Shown piece after piece: positions 24,506 to 33,044 of a stretch of 64,000 nucleotides of DNA. The DNA comes from G963677325 sp963677325 (GTDB lineage Bacteria > Bacteroidota > Bacteroidia > Bacteroidales > Prolixibacteraceae): positions 434,001 to 498,000 of the forward strand of contig CAXXGM010000007.1 in NCBI GenBank assembly GCA_963677325.2. Reading direction: 5' to 3'. How positions within the stretch are numbered: the first letter of the stretch is position 1; the number at the start of each line of letters is the position of its first letter. The position numbers and the translations under genes are program-made. The notes below the pieces were generated by a model. The model was not told the origin of the DNA. It searched no databases and saw nothing but the letters and a program-made list of their open reading frames with translations.

Positions 24506-27193
24506 CTATTTAATTCCAATTGTAACGATTTCGTGTGGTTTCAGATTTATTTTGATTGAATGACCTTTGATTTCGGGAGCTAAGGCATTTTTGAGAGGAA
24601 GTTCAATCAAATTAAGCCTGTTTGCTGATTTGACCACCATGGGAAGTTTAACAGTGGCAGTTGTTTCCTTTCCCTGTGTTTCGAATAACCGGATTATAAG
24701 CTCTTCCTTTTCCTCTGACTTTTTTATCCCTGACAGCATTACATTTTCAGAAGAAACAGAAATAAATGAATCTTCTTCAGGACGGGTTGCATGATTTTTG
24801 ACCAGAGCCAAAGAAGGAGGTTCGGCTGCATAAACCGGCACATTAAAGTCATCACCTTCACTCCATACATTATTTTTCCAGTCGCCCTGATGTGGATAAA
24901 GTGCATAGCTGATGTTGAATTTTCCAAGATTGGGATAGATATCCGGATTGCCTGCTGACCTCATCAGCGTCAGCCTCAAATCTCCATTATGAAAGGAATT
25001 CCCGTATTTGGACTTATTCAATAGGGCTATTCCATCTCTCCCGTCTGTCACATCAACCCATTTCTGTGCAGGGACTTCCTGTCCGTCATTGGTTTCAGGG
25101 TCAACGCCATATATTTTTGACTGGGACTTTTGGTATGAAGGGGCATCTTTCCCATTGATTTTACCGTCAATGGGTCTTTCGATCACATCAAAAGGTACCT
25201 GGCTGTAAAAACGGGGATTTTCTACAGCCAAAGGGAACAGCGCTCTTAACATGGGAGAATCGGTGGAGTCGCTTCCGGTTTCAAGCCAGTTCACTTCCAT
25301 ATCGTAATCAATGCGCGGATAAGAACGGTACAGGTAAGTGCGTTCGGTAAACCTGGATTTACCCCATGTCTTAACCGTTTCGATGCAAGCTCTTACAGGT
25401 CCATTTTCTACAATCTTTACGCTTTTCACGTTGGCAACATCTTCTTCCTTTACTATTTTATTGATCACCCAGGACTTCATTCCACCTTTTTTATTTTCGA
25501 GGTAAATCTTCAACTTATTAAGCTGGCCGCCTTGTTTTACATATTCTTTATTCGAGCGTTTATCAAAAAGACTAACGATCCCACCTGTCTTCATATCAAA
25601 TTTAATCCGGAAAAAATCGGTATCAAAAGTGTTATCATTAAATGGAATAGTCTTGTTGATCTCTCCCGGTTTGTTCATGTCAAGGTAAAAGGTTTTGTAA
25701 CCGCAGGCCGGCATATCATCCACCACGAACTCCACTTTTGAAGTATACCCGGGAGGAGTTGATTTTCCCCAGACTATCTGTGCAGGATAGGTTTTGCCGG
25801 AAGCATCGCGTACCAAAACCGAAGCAACAGGACCTTGTCCGTTGTCGACAGGGATAATTTTATTTGATCCGTAAAAATCGCCCCAACTGCCAATTTTAGC
25901 GGTAGCCGGTTTTTCGTTTGTAAAAACATTGGCTTCAACGATTGCTTTCCGTCCTTTAGGCTGAAGATTAAAGGCCACAACAGGCTGCCCCAATCCGGTC
26001 TGAAATTTAACCTCATCAGCCATTTTACGGAAAGCGTTGTTGCGCAGCTCGGTTGTTTTGCGAAGCGCCTCAATATACCTGGCCACGTTTTCTTTGTTGG
26101 ATTCGTTAATAGCCGAGCCGGGGAGTATATCGTGAAATTGGTTGAAAGTAACAGTTTCCCAGATTTCCCTCAGTTCTTTTGACGGGTAGGTATCACCCTT
26201 CAGCCAGCGGAGGGCGTTGAAGAATTCGCTCCCGTAAAGTAGATTCTCACAACTCCGGTTCCCTTCCTTGATATCAGAAACATTGGTATAGCAGCCTTCA
26301 AAAATAAACTGCATTTCACCACGGTGGGTTGGGCGTCCGTCCATCTCTTTGGAGGCTCTTTGAAAGAAATTACCCGCCGTGGTGAATTTTACGGCTGGGT
26401 AGTCCGGTGTCTTATCAAGTTGGTGAACCATTTCTATATTTGCACGGGTGGGGCCTCCGCCATGATCGCCAACTCCTGTGATTTGAAGTATCCGGTGTTT
26501 GTCAGGAGAGAATTTATTGACCTCATTTCTCATTTCCGGAGTAATATTACCATTGTAGGTGTCATTCGCATAACACAATACCCTCGATGAGTCCGGCGCT
26601 ACCCACCAAAATGTCCCCAGGTATGGTTTGCAGCGGTGAAAATAGAAATAATCACAACCGGCCAATTTCAGAATTTGAGGCATTTGGGATATGTGACCAA
26701 AATTATCAGGAAGCCAGCCCACTTTAGACATCCGCCCAAAGTGGTTTTGGAAATACCGCTGTCCCAAAAGGAATGAACGGGTAATCGCTTCCCCGGAAGA
26801 AAGGTTCTCGTCGCCTTCGGTCCACATTCCTCCAACCGGCTCAAGACGTCCTTCTTTCACATACTTTTTAACCTGTTCAAATAAAGGAGGATCCACTTTT
26901 TCCACAAAATTATAGACTGCGGCCTGGCTTTGAACCATGGTATAATCAGGAAATTCTTTCATAAAAGCCACAACCTGACGAAGGTTGTCGTTGCACATCT
27001 GCATGGTTTCAGAATAAGTCCACAACCAGTTCATATCCATGTGGGCATGGCCAACTACCTGGATGGTGTCTTTGGTCGATTTGATTTTTGTTTGCTGTCC
27101 AAAAACTTCATTCCCTAAAAGGAAGGAACATATAATCACTGAAATCAAGCCTGAATAAGTGACTGATGTCTGATTGATCTGATGAACTTTCAT
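24506..27193 (-). CDS. secreted GH38 alpha-mannosidase
   Basis: Start taken at MKVHQINQTS (27193), which gives a signal peptide ending NEVFGQ; a 32-codon extension to 27289 is unlikely. The 895-residue enzyme has the GH38 catalytic domain: VGHAHMDMNWLW (zinc His/Asp), the nucleophile region WLPDNFGHISQMPQIL, and a long C-terminal beta-sandwich part ending NLKPHEIVTIGIK. It removes terminal alpha-mannose in the periplasm or on the surface, probably from N-glycans or mannans. It shares an operon with the DUF4432 gene. Confidence 0.92.
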   Translation of the reverse strand: MKVHQINQTSVTYSGLISVIICSFLLGNEVFGQQTKIKSTKDTIQVVGHAHMDMNWLWTYSETMQMCNDNLRQVVAFMKEFPDYTMVQSQAAVYNFVEKVDPPLFEQVKKYVKEGRLEPVGGMWTEGDENLSSGEAITRSFLLGQRYFQNHFGRMSKVGWLPDNFGHISQMPQILKLAGCDYFYFHRCKPYLGTFWWVAPDSSRVLCYANDTYNGNITPEMRNEVNKFSPDKHRILQITGVGDHGGGPTRANIEMVHQLDKTPDYPAVKFTTAGNFFQRASKEMDGRPTHRGEMQFIFEGCYTNVSDIKEGNRSCENLLYGSEFFNALRWLKGDTYPSKELREIWETVTFNQFHDILPGSAINESNKENVARYIEALRKTTELRNNAFRKMADEVKFQTGLGQPVVAFNLQPKGRKAIVEANVFTNEKPATAKIGSWGDFYGSNKIIPVDNGQGPVASVLVRDASGKTYPAQIVWGKSTPPGYTSKVEFVVDDMPACGYKTFYLDMNKPGEINKTIPFNDNTFDTDFFRIKFDMKTGGIVSLFDKRSNKEYVKQGGQLNKLKIYLENKKGGMKSWVINKIVKEEDVANVKSVKIVENGPVRACIETVKTWGKSRFTERTYLYRSYPRIDYDMEVNWLETGSDSTDSPMLRALFPLAVENPRFYSQVPFDVIERPIDGKINGKDAPSYQKSQSKIYGVDPETNDGQEVPAQKWVDVTDGRDGIALLNKSKYGNSFHNGDLRLTLMRSAGNPDIYPNLGKFNISYALYPHQGDWKNNVWSEGDDFNVPVYAAEPPSLALVKNHATRPEEDSFISVSSENVMLSGIKKSEEKEELIIRLFETQGKETTATVKLPMVVKSANRLNLIELPLKNALAPEIKGHSIKINLKPHEIVTIGIK

Positions 27194-27212
27194 TGAAATA
27201 TTTTTTGGACTA

Positions 27213-27410
27213 TTAATTAAAATCATGACCTTCTTTTCTATAAGCAGGGGTAAAATATGTACATGCTGATTTAAATGAACTATTGGCATAATTCAAATAG
27301 TGAATGAGTTTACCGGGATGAGAATTTAAGACACAAAAATTTTCCTTATCACAGGATGTAAAAGGATTCCGGATTAATGGCTCAAAAGCATTGATGACTT
27401 CTTCTCCCAT
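27213..27410 (-). CDS. possible 65-aa leader protein before the mannosidase
   Basis: A 65-residue frame (MGEEVINAFEPLIRNPFTSC ... EGHDFN) that ends 19 bases before the mannosidase start and lies in its leader. Three cysteines and several aromatic residues; no known family. A -7 match lies 72 bases upstream, so it would be the first frame on the transcript. It may be a real small protein, a fragment of a lost gene, or chance. Confidence 0.38.
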   Translation of the reverse strand: MGEEVINAFEPLIRNPFTSCDKENFCVLNSHPGKLIHYLNYANSSFKSACTYFTPAYRKEGHDFN

Positions 27411-27481
27411 CTGTTTTAGTTAGTTAAATACAAACAGGTTAGTTATCTCCTGTACGCAATGACAGGAATAATACAATAGTA

Positions 27482-27558
27482 CAAAATTAAAAGATCAGGC
27501 CTACACTTTTTGGTGAGATTTATTTCTTTTAAATAATTATGTTTTTACTTTACCTTTG
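27482..27558. promoter_or_regulatory. divergent -7 elements
   Basis: Minus-strand TAATTTTG (27489-27482) faces the GH38 operon and plus-strand TACCTTTG (27551-27558) faces the DinB gene. Both match TAnnTTTG exactly; neither has a clear TTG at the -33 distance. The two lie in a 225-base divergent gap. Confidence 0.4.
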
Positions 27559-27635
27559 TTCATGAGCGAGCATAAATTTTAATCAATTCAGATGAGTATC
27601 CGTCTTTTAATTATACATTTATAATAAATAAAACA

Positions 27636-28115
27636 ATGAATGACTTTAAAGAAAACAATCAGGAGTTACTGCGTTTGGTTCAGGAATATGAACCAAAATT
27701 ACTGAACCTTTCCGAAGAAGTGATAACAAAAAGAAGAAACAGCCAAAACAGATCCATCAAGCAAATATTAGGGCACATGGTGGACTCCGCTTCGAATAAT
27801 ATTCACCGGATCGTCCATCTCCAATATCAGCCCAGTCCTTTGATTTATCCGGATTATGCAAATCTTGGCAATAATGACAGATGGATCGCTATTCAAAATT
27901 ACCAGGAAGAGAATTGGGAAGATTTGATTCAGCTATGGAAATACTCCAATTTGCACATCATCCATGTGATCAACAATGTCAATACGGAAAAACTGGATAA
28001 TCCCTGGATTACAGCCTTAAACGAGAAAGTCACTTTAAAAGAAATGATTGTTGACTATCTGTCTCATTTTAAGTTGCACATCAAAGAAATTGAGGAATTG
28101 ATCAATAAAGAATGA
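27636..28115 (+). CDS. DinB family protein
   Basis: A 159-residue four-helix-bundle protein of the DinB/YfiT-like superfamily. Family marks are the N-terminal helix with LLRLVQEYEPKL, the segment SIKQILGHMVDSASNNIHRI with the first metal histidine, and the C-terminal DYLSHFKLHIKEIEEL carrying further histidines. Bacterial relatives are metal-dependent thiol transferases or hydrolases; the substrate is unknown. It starts 78 bases after a -7 element and is followed after 21 bases by a secreted protein gene. Confidence 0.82.
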   Translation: MNDFKENNQELLRLVQEYEPKLLNLSEEVITKRRNSQNRSIKQILGHMVDSASNNIHRIVHLQYQPSPLIYPDYANLGNNDRWIAIQNYQEENWEDLIQLWKYSNLHIIHVINNVNTEKLDNPWITALNEKVTLKEMIVDYLSHFKLHIKEIEELINKE

Positions 28116-28136
28116 ACCCGATAGATATTTAACCTT

Positions 28137-28688
28137 ATGAAAAACGTTACTTGCCTATTTATAATCTGCTTAACACTTGGACTTATCTCACAATCTCTTG
28201 CGCAAAATCAACGCAACAATTGTATCAGGGGTAAGGCAGAACCTATTGTCAAGAAGTCAATCTTTCCAAAATCTAATTTCCAACTTCAGGCAGACAGCTT
28301 AACAGCAATCGAAACGGTTGACTTTAAAAATGGCGACAAATTGACAATAAGAAACTGGGGATGTGAATACTATTGTCTGACTTTTAAATTTGAGACATCT
28401 CGTTTTCAAAAGGATACAACTAACCTTGAATTTTGGTTTAAAGTTTCTTCAAAACTGATGGCTGAAGTTCTTGAAGGAATAGATGCACCGGTTGACCTAA
28501 AAAGAGGAATTGCTTCTTTTGATGATTATATCGGAAAAGACAAGAAGAACAATTACAGGAACTTAGAACCAGGTAAAGAAATTTACTTTGGGCTTAGAGA
28601 GCCGAAGGAATTTGTAACTTTTGATAGAATTCAAAAGTTATCAGACAAAAAATTCTTAGTAACGTTAACCTTTGCAGTCCCACTGTAA
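28137..28688 (+). CDS. secreted hypothetical protein
   Basis: A 183-residue protein with a signal peptide (MKNVTCLFIICLTLGLISQSLAQ). The mature part has two cysteines close together (NWGCEYYCLTF) and a beta-rich pattern (FKNGDKLTIRNWG, KFLVTLTFAVPL). No family recognised. It probably shares a transcript with the DinB gene and is convergent with the sialate esterase. The 110 bases after the stop show no clear terminator. Confidence 0.72.
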   Translation: MKNVTCLFIICLTLGLISQSLAQNQRNNCIRGKAEPIVKKSIFPKSNFQLQADSLTAIETVDFKNGDKLTIRNWGCEYYCLTFKFETSRFQKDTTNLEFWFKVSSKLMAEVLEGIDAPVDLKRGIASFDDYIGKDKKNNYRNLEPGKEIYFGLREPKEFVTFDRIQKLSDKKFLVTLTFAVPL

Positions 28689-28799
28689 TGTAGTAAAGAT
28701 TGTCAGTGAATGTCCTGCTGCAACTTTTTATATCCAAAATGAATTTATAGTAAAGGTTGGTTCATCACCAGCTTTTACTACTTATGCAAATCAATATTT

Positions 28800-30224
28800 C
28801 TATTTCTCAGGAGCCCAATCATCAGTTCGGAAGGATGAAACGGGTAAACCATTCGTGCCGAATAAATCACCTACTGCATAATCTTTAAATGCGTATCGAA
28901 CGGCAATAGGTTGCGGAACTAAAAGAGAAAGAACCTGCACTCCTGTTCCTGTAATAAATGCTTTAGCCGGATAAAATCTTTTATTAGGTCCGGCGGTTTC
29001 AAAGCAGGATAATTCTTTTCCATAAGAGGTTAAACCATTGGGAGCATTATCAAACGTCAGATTGATGGTCTGGCCGGAGATTTTGTAATCTTTCGGCACA
29101 GGGCTTTTTCCGTCAATTCCTTTAATCTTGTATGTCTGCTCTAAGGCAAGCATTGCCAGACGTCTTGATCCGGCTGGCTTATTTGAAGGGTGAATACAAT
29201 GCTCTTCGCCAAGATCCATGATGCATGCCATGCCGATATTTGGAATGGCTGTTGAGGCCTTTAACTGCGCTTCACGAAGGTAAGCTGAACTCAGAGCGCC
29301 TGTGCCATAATCGTAAGGTGCAATCTGCACGTAGTAGAATGAGAAATCGCCGATTCCCCATTGAACCCTCCAGTCCTCAACCAAGCCTGGCATCAATTTC
29401 TGGTATTCTGCCGGCTGACCGGCATTGGCTTCCCCCTGATACCAGATAGCTCCACGAATGCCATATCCTACCATAGGATTAATCATGGCATTGAACAAAA
29501 CCGTGGGTGTTTGCTGCGACAAGTTCCCTGTTTGTTTTTCTTCCGGCAGTTTGACCCAGTCGAATTTTTTATTGCCGCTCTTGCTGATCCATGGTTCTAT
29601 CCGGGTGCCTCCCCAACTTGTATTAATCAAACCGACCGGAACATTCAAAACCTGGTTTAACATTAATCCAAAAAAGTAGGCCGTTGCACTGAACCCGGAT
29701 ACATTTTCCGGTTCGCATGGATTCCATTGTCCGGTAAAGTCATCAAGGGGGGTAACGCTGGTGCCCTTTTTTACAGTAAAAAGACGAATGTTGGGATTGG
29801 TGGACTGGGCAATAGCCTCTGTAGAACCTACAACCGGTTGATTAATGAAACCCTTCACAGGCATTTCCATGTTGGATTGTCCTGAACAGACCCATACTTC
29901 TCCAAGGAGAACATTTTTGAGTTTCAGGCTTTTCCCATCACTGATGGTGATTTCGTAAGGTCCCCCGGCTTTAATTGTGGCGACTTTCAATTTCCAGTTT
30001 CCGTCGTTACCTGACCGTGTGCTGTAACTTTTGTTATTCCAGGAGGTGGTGACTCTCACAGGAGAATTTGCTGAAGCTTTACCCCATATAGTTACATCGC
30101 TTTGCTGCTGTAACACCATGTTGTTGCAGAAGATGGATGGCAATTTTATTTCTGCCGGGAGGTTTAGTGAGGTAAAGAATCCCACCAAAGTAATCGTTAA
30201 AGCGTAAAAATACTTTCGTTTCAT
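28800..30224 (-). CDS. sialate O-acetylesterase family protein
   Basis: A 474-residue secreted SGNH-hydrolase-type esterase. Signal peptide (MKRKYFYALTITLVGFFTSL...), an N-terminal beta domain (LPSIFCNNMVLQQQSDVTIW), then the catalytic core with the serine in WVCSGQSNMEMPV, oxyanion parts GLINTSWGGTRIEPW and AIWYQGEAN, and the C-terminal HCIHPSNK region for the catalytic His. The family removes acetyl groups from sialic acid or from plant glycans such as xylan. A minus-strand TATTTTTG (30293-30286) lies 62 bases upstream as a possible -7 element. Confidence 0.9.
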   Translation of the reverse strand: MKRKYFYALTITLVGFFTSLNLPAEIKLPSIFCNNMVLQQQSDVTIWGKASANSPVRVTTSWNNKSYSTRSGNDGNWKLKVATIKAGGPYEITISDGKSLKLKNVLLGEVWVCSGQSNMEMPVKGFINQPVVGSTEAIAQSTNPNIRLFTVKKGTSVTPLDDFTGQWNPCEPENVSGFSATAYFFGLMLNQVLNVPVGLINTSWGGTRIEPWISKSGNKKFDWVKLPEEKQTGNLSQQTPTVLFNAMINPMVGYGIRGAIWYQGEANAGQPAEYQKLMPGLVEDWRVQWGIGDFSFYYVQIAPYDYGTGALSSAYLREAQLKASTAIPNIGMACIMDLGEEHCIHPSNKPAGSRRLAMLALEQTYKIKGIDGKSPVPKDYKISGQTINLTFDNAPNGLTSYGKELSCFETAGPNKRFYPAKAFITGTGVQVLSLLVPQPIAVRYAFKDYAVGDLFGTNGLPVSSFRTDDWAPEK

Positions 30225-30431
30225 CTTGATTAATTATGTTTTATAATCTGGTATAATAAAGAATCAGGGATTAAAATGTCACCACCAAAAATAATATATT
30301 TTATAACTTAATTTATTAGAAATGAACATTAAGTATATGAGATGAAATAACGTCGTATTTTAGATTGACGAATTTTATTTTAAAAATGAATTTCATTTTA
30401 TTATATTATGTAAATTCTCTTTAAAAAAGCC

Positions 30432-30472
30432 GGGACGAACCTGGTACGAAGCGAATACGGACTTAATACGAG
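30432..30472. repeat. short 11-nt-period array (acgaa type)
   Basis: Four ACGRA/ACGAG cores at 30435, 30446, 30457 and 30468, each 11 nt apart, in the 513-base gap between the sialate esterase and gyrB. Only one half-array. The rest of the gap is AT-rich; near 30661 the sequence ATATCGAACTCAGGTT resembles the end of the 9.3-kb MITE-like element. Otherwise nothing is seen apart from the gyrB terminator. Confidence 0.55.
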
Positions 30473-30676
30473 GAGAGTCTATGTGAAATTTTGCTGTATT
30501 ATTGTTAAATAACAAAGGGATTGCAAACTACGACAGCAATTTATTCTCATTACTTAGTTACATCGACCTGCAAGTTTATGCATATTCAAAGCCATTTTAT
30601 ACTATTAACTAACCACCTTATCCGAAATTGATAGTTTCACCCTCTTTTAGTTGATAGCTTATATCGAACTCAGGTT

Positions 30677-30720
30677 AATAAATCAAGAGGGTGCCTTTTC
30701 GGACACCCTCTTGATTTATT
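30677..30720 (-). terminator. gyrB terminator
   Basis: A 17-bp perfect stem (AATAAATCAAGAGGGTG / CACCCTCTTGATTTATT) with a 10-nt loop, 18 bases past the gyrB stop on the minus strand. Confidence 0.85.
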
Positions 30721-30737
30721 ATTTTCTTGTTTTTCAA

Positions 30738-32702
30738 CTAAATATCGATATTGGCATATGAGGCGTTGTCCTCGATAAATTTTCTTCTTGGTGGAACATC
30801 GTCACCCATCAGCATAGAGAATACGTGATCAGTTTCGGCCGCACTTTCGATGGTTACTTGTCTTAAAGTCCTCATTTCCGGATTCATTGTGGTACTCCAC
30901 AGCTGTTCTGCATTCATTTCACCTAAACCTTTGTATCGTTGAACATGAAGACCTTTTTCATTTCCGCCGGCCCAATCCTCAATGATTTTAAGACGCTGTT
31001 GATCTGTCCAGCAATATTGCTCTTTATTTCCTTTTTTAACCAAAAAGAGGGGAGGAGTAGCAATATAAAGATAACCATTGAGTATAAGATCTACCATATA
31101 CCGGTAGAAGAAGGTCATAATCAAAGTCGCAATATGAGATCCATCGACGTCGGCATCGGTCATAATCACGATCTTATGATATCGTAATTTTTCCAGATTT
31201 AATGCTTTAGGGTCATCTTCAGTCCCGATAAATACTCCAAGAGCAGAATAGATATTGCGTATTTCCTCACTGTCAAATACCCTGTGAGGCATAGCCTTTT
31301 CTACATTCAATATTTTTCCCCTTAAAGGAAGAATCGCTTGAAATTTCCTGTCACGACCTTGTTTTGCTGTTCCACCTGCAGAATCCCCTTCCACGAGAAA
31401 TACTTCGCACAATGCAGGATCTCTTTCGGAGCAATCAGCCAATTTTCCAGGTAATCCTCCACCAGTCAGCACCGTCTTTCGCAGAACGAGTTCCCTCGCT
31501 TTTCTTGCCGCATGACGTGCAGTCGCAGAAAGAATTACTTTATTAACAATTATTTTTGCTTCTCTTGGGTGTTCTTCAAGATAATTGGCCAACATTTCAC
31601 TTGTAGCCTGATCAACAGAAGCACTTATTTCGGAATTCCCAAGTTTGGTTTTGGTTTGCCCTTCAAATTGAGGCTCTGCAACTTTAACAGAAAGAACGGC
31701 GGTCAATCCTTCGCGAAAATCATCTCCACTGATTTCAAATTTGAGTTTCTGGAGCATGCCGCTTTGTTCCGCATAATTTTTTAAAGTTCTGGTTAATCCT
31801 CTCCGAAAACCAGTCAAATGAGTTCCACCTTCAATCGTATTGATATTGTTAACGTATGCATGTAGATTTTCGGTAAAGGAATTGTTATAACACATCGCAA
31901 TTTCTACAGGAACATCATTCTTTTCCGTAGAAATATGAATCGTGTCTTCAATTATTCTTTCCCTTGTTCCATCCAGATAATCAACAAATTCAGCGAGTCC
32001 CTTTTCTGAGTAAAAGTTCTCATGCTTCAGTTCTCCGCGGTCCGGATTTTGTCTGAGATCGGTTATTTCAAGTTTTATACCCCTGTTTAAATAGGCTAAC
32101 TCCCGAAGACGAGCAGAGAGAATGTCATATTTAAATTCTGTGGTGGTAAAAATGGTACTATCTGGAATGAAAGTGATAATGGTACCGGTTTTGTCTGATT
32201 CACCTATTATTTTTACATCACCGAGTGGTATGCCTTTTTCGTATTCCTGTTCCCATATTTTGCCTTCCCGGTGAATTTCAGCTCTTAAATAAGAAGAGAG
32301 AGCATTTACACAGGAAACACCTACTCCATGTAGTCCTCCGGAAACTTTATAACTTTCTTTATTGAACTTTCCTCCTGCATGAAGTACTGTCAGTACCACT
32401 TCAAGTGCTGATTTGTTTTCGCTTGACTGAAGGCCTGTGGGGATACCGCGTCCGTCATCCGTTACTGTAAGGGAACCATCCTGATTGATGGTTACTTCGA
32501 TATTACTACAATAACCGGCTAGCGCTTCATCAATTGAATTATCAATTACTTCATATACCAGGTGGTGTAATCCTTTTACATTAATGTCTCCAATATACAT
32601 GGCTGGACGTTTCCTGACAGCTTCGAGTCCTTCAAGGACCTGAATACTATCTGCCCCGTAATTGTCTGTCTCAAATGATTCCTTGTTTTCCAGATCACTC
32701 AT
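30738..32702 (-). CDS. gyrB: DNA gyrase subunit B
   Basis: A 654-residue GHKL-ATPase/topoisomerase subunit. ATP-binding motifs: EVIDNSIDEALAG, DDGRGIPTG, GGLHGVGVSCVNALS; Toprim motifs: EGDSAGG and DADVDGSHI; C-terminal RYKGLGEMNAEQLW and PRRKFIEDNASYANIDI, the form usual for Bacteroidota GyrB. With GyrA it introduces negative supercoils using ATP. It stands alone with its own promoter (32842-32871) and terminator (30677-30720). ParE is excluded by the tail sequence and by the overall motif set, though not with complete certainty. Confidence 0.95.
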   Translation of the reverse strand: MSDLENKESFETDNYGADSIQVLEGLEAVRKRPAMYIGDINVKGLHHLVYEVIDNSIDEALAGYCSNIEVTINQDGSLTVTDDGRGIPTGLQSSENKSALEVVLTVLHAGGKFNKESYKVSGGLHGVGVSCVNALSSYLRAEIHREGKIWEQEYEKGIPLGDVKIIGESDKTGTIITFIPDSTIFTTTEFKYDILSARLRELAYLNRGIKLEITDLRQNPDRGELKHENFYSEKGLAEFVDYLDGTRERIIEDTIHISTEKNDVPVEIAMCYNNSFTENLHAYVNNINTIEGGTHLTGFRRGLTRTLKNYAEQSGMLQKLKFEISGDDFREGLTAVLSVKVAEPQFEGQTKTKLGNSEISASVDQATSEMLANYLEEHPREAKIIVNKVILSATARHAARKARELVLRKTVLTGGGLPGKLADCSERDPALCEVFLVEGDSAGGTAKQGRDRKFQAILPLRGKILNVEKAMPHRVFDSEEIRNIYSALGVFIGTEDDPKALNLEKLRYHKIVIMTDADVDGSHIATLIMTFFYRYMVDLILNGYLYIATPPLFLVKKGNKEQYCWTDQQRLKIIEDWAGGNEKGLHVQRYKGLGEMNAEQLWSTTMNPEMRTLRQVTIESAAETDHVFSMLMGDDVPPRRKFIEDNASYANIDI

Positions 32703-32841
32703 TATACTGTAAATTATTTTAACATTTCAATAATCTCTCCTCATCTCAAATGGACAATATTTTGACAAAGTCAATAATATTCTTAAGAATTTAAATTATC
32801 CTTTATTTTGGGAAAGATTCTACCCACTTTAACGTGGTTTG

Positions 32842-32871
32842 CAAAGGTAATAAAATAGATGAAATTATCAA
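32842..32871 (-). promoter_or_regulatory. gyrB promoter
   Basis: Minus strand: TTG at 32871-32869, 19 nt, then TACCTTTG at 32849-32842, an exact Bacteroidota TTG-N19-TAnnTTTG arrangement. The leader to the ATG at 32702 would be about 130 bases. The rest of the 342-base gap is AT-rich and holds nothing else. Confidence 0.6.
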
Positions 32872-33044
32872 TAAAACTGAATGTAATATTGACTGCTTTT
32901 TAATTGAAAAATAGGAATAATTTTTGCTGTTATAGCTATGAATACCTGTAATTTAAATTTAATATGAATAAATCTTTTTTTCCGTTTTTCTTTAAAATAA
33001 AATCTTTACTTTAACTGCAGTAAACTTGAAAATTTATCTCTGGT

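Noticed and set aside
28672..28881. 69-codon plus-strand frame after the secreted hypothetical gene
   Set aside because: It overlaps the end of the sialate esterase gene on the opposite strand and has no signal of its own.
30738..32702. ParE instead of GyrB
   Set aside because: The tail (PRRKFIEDNASYANIDI) and the motif set fit Bacteroidota GyrB; a whole-genome count would settle it.
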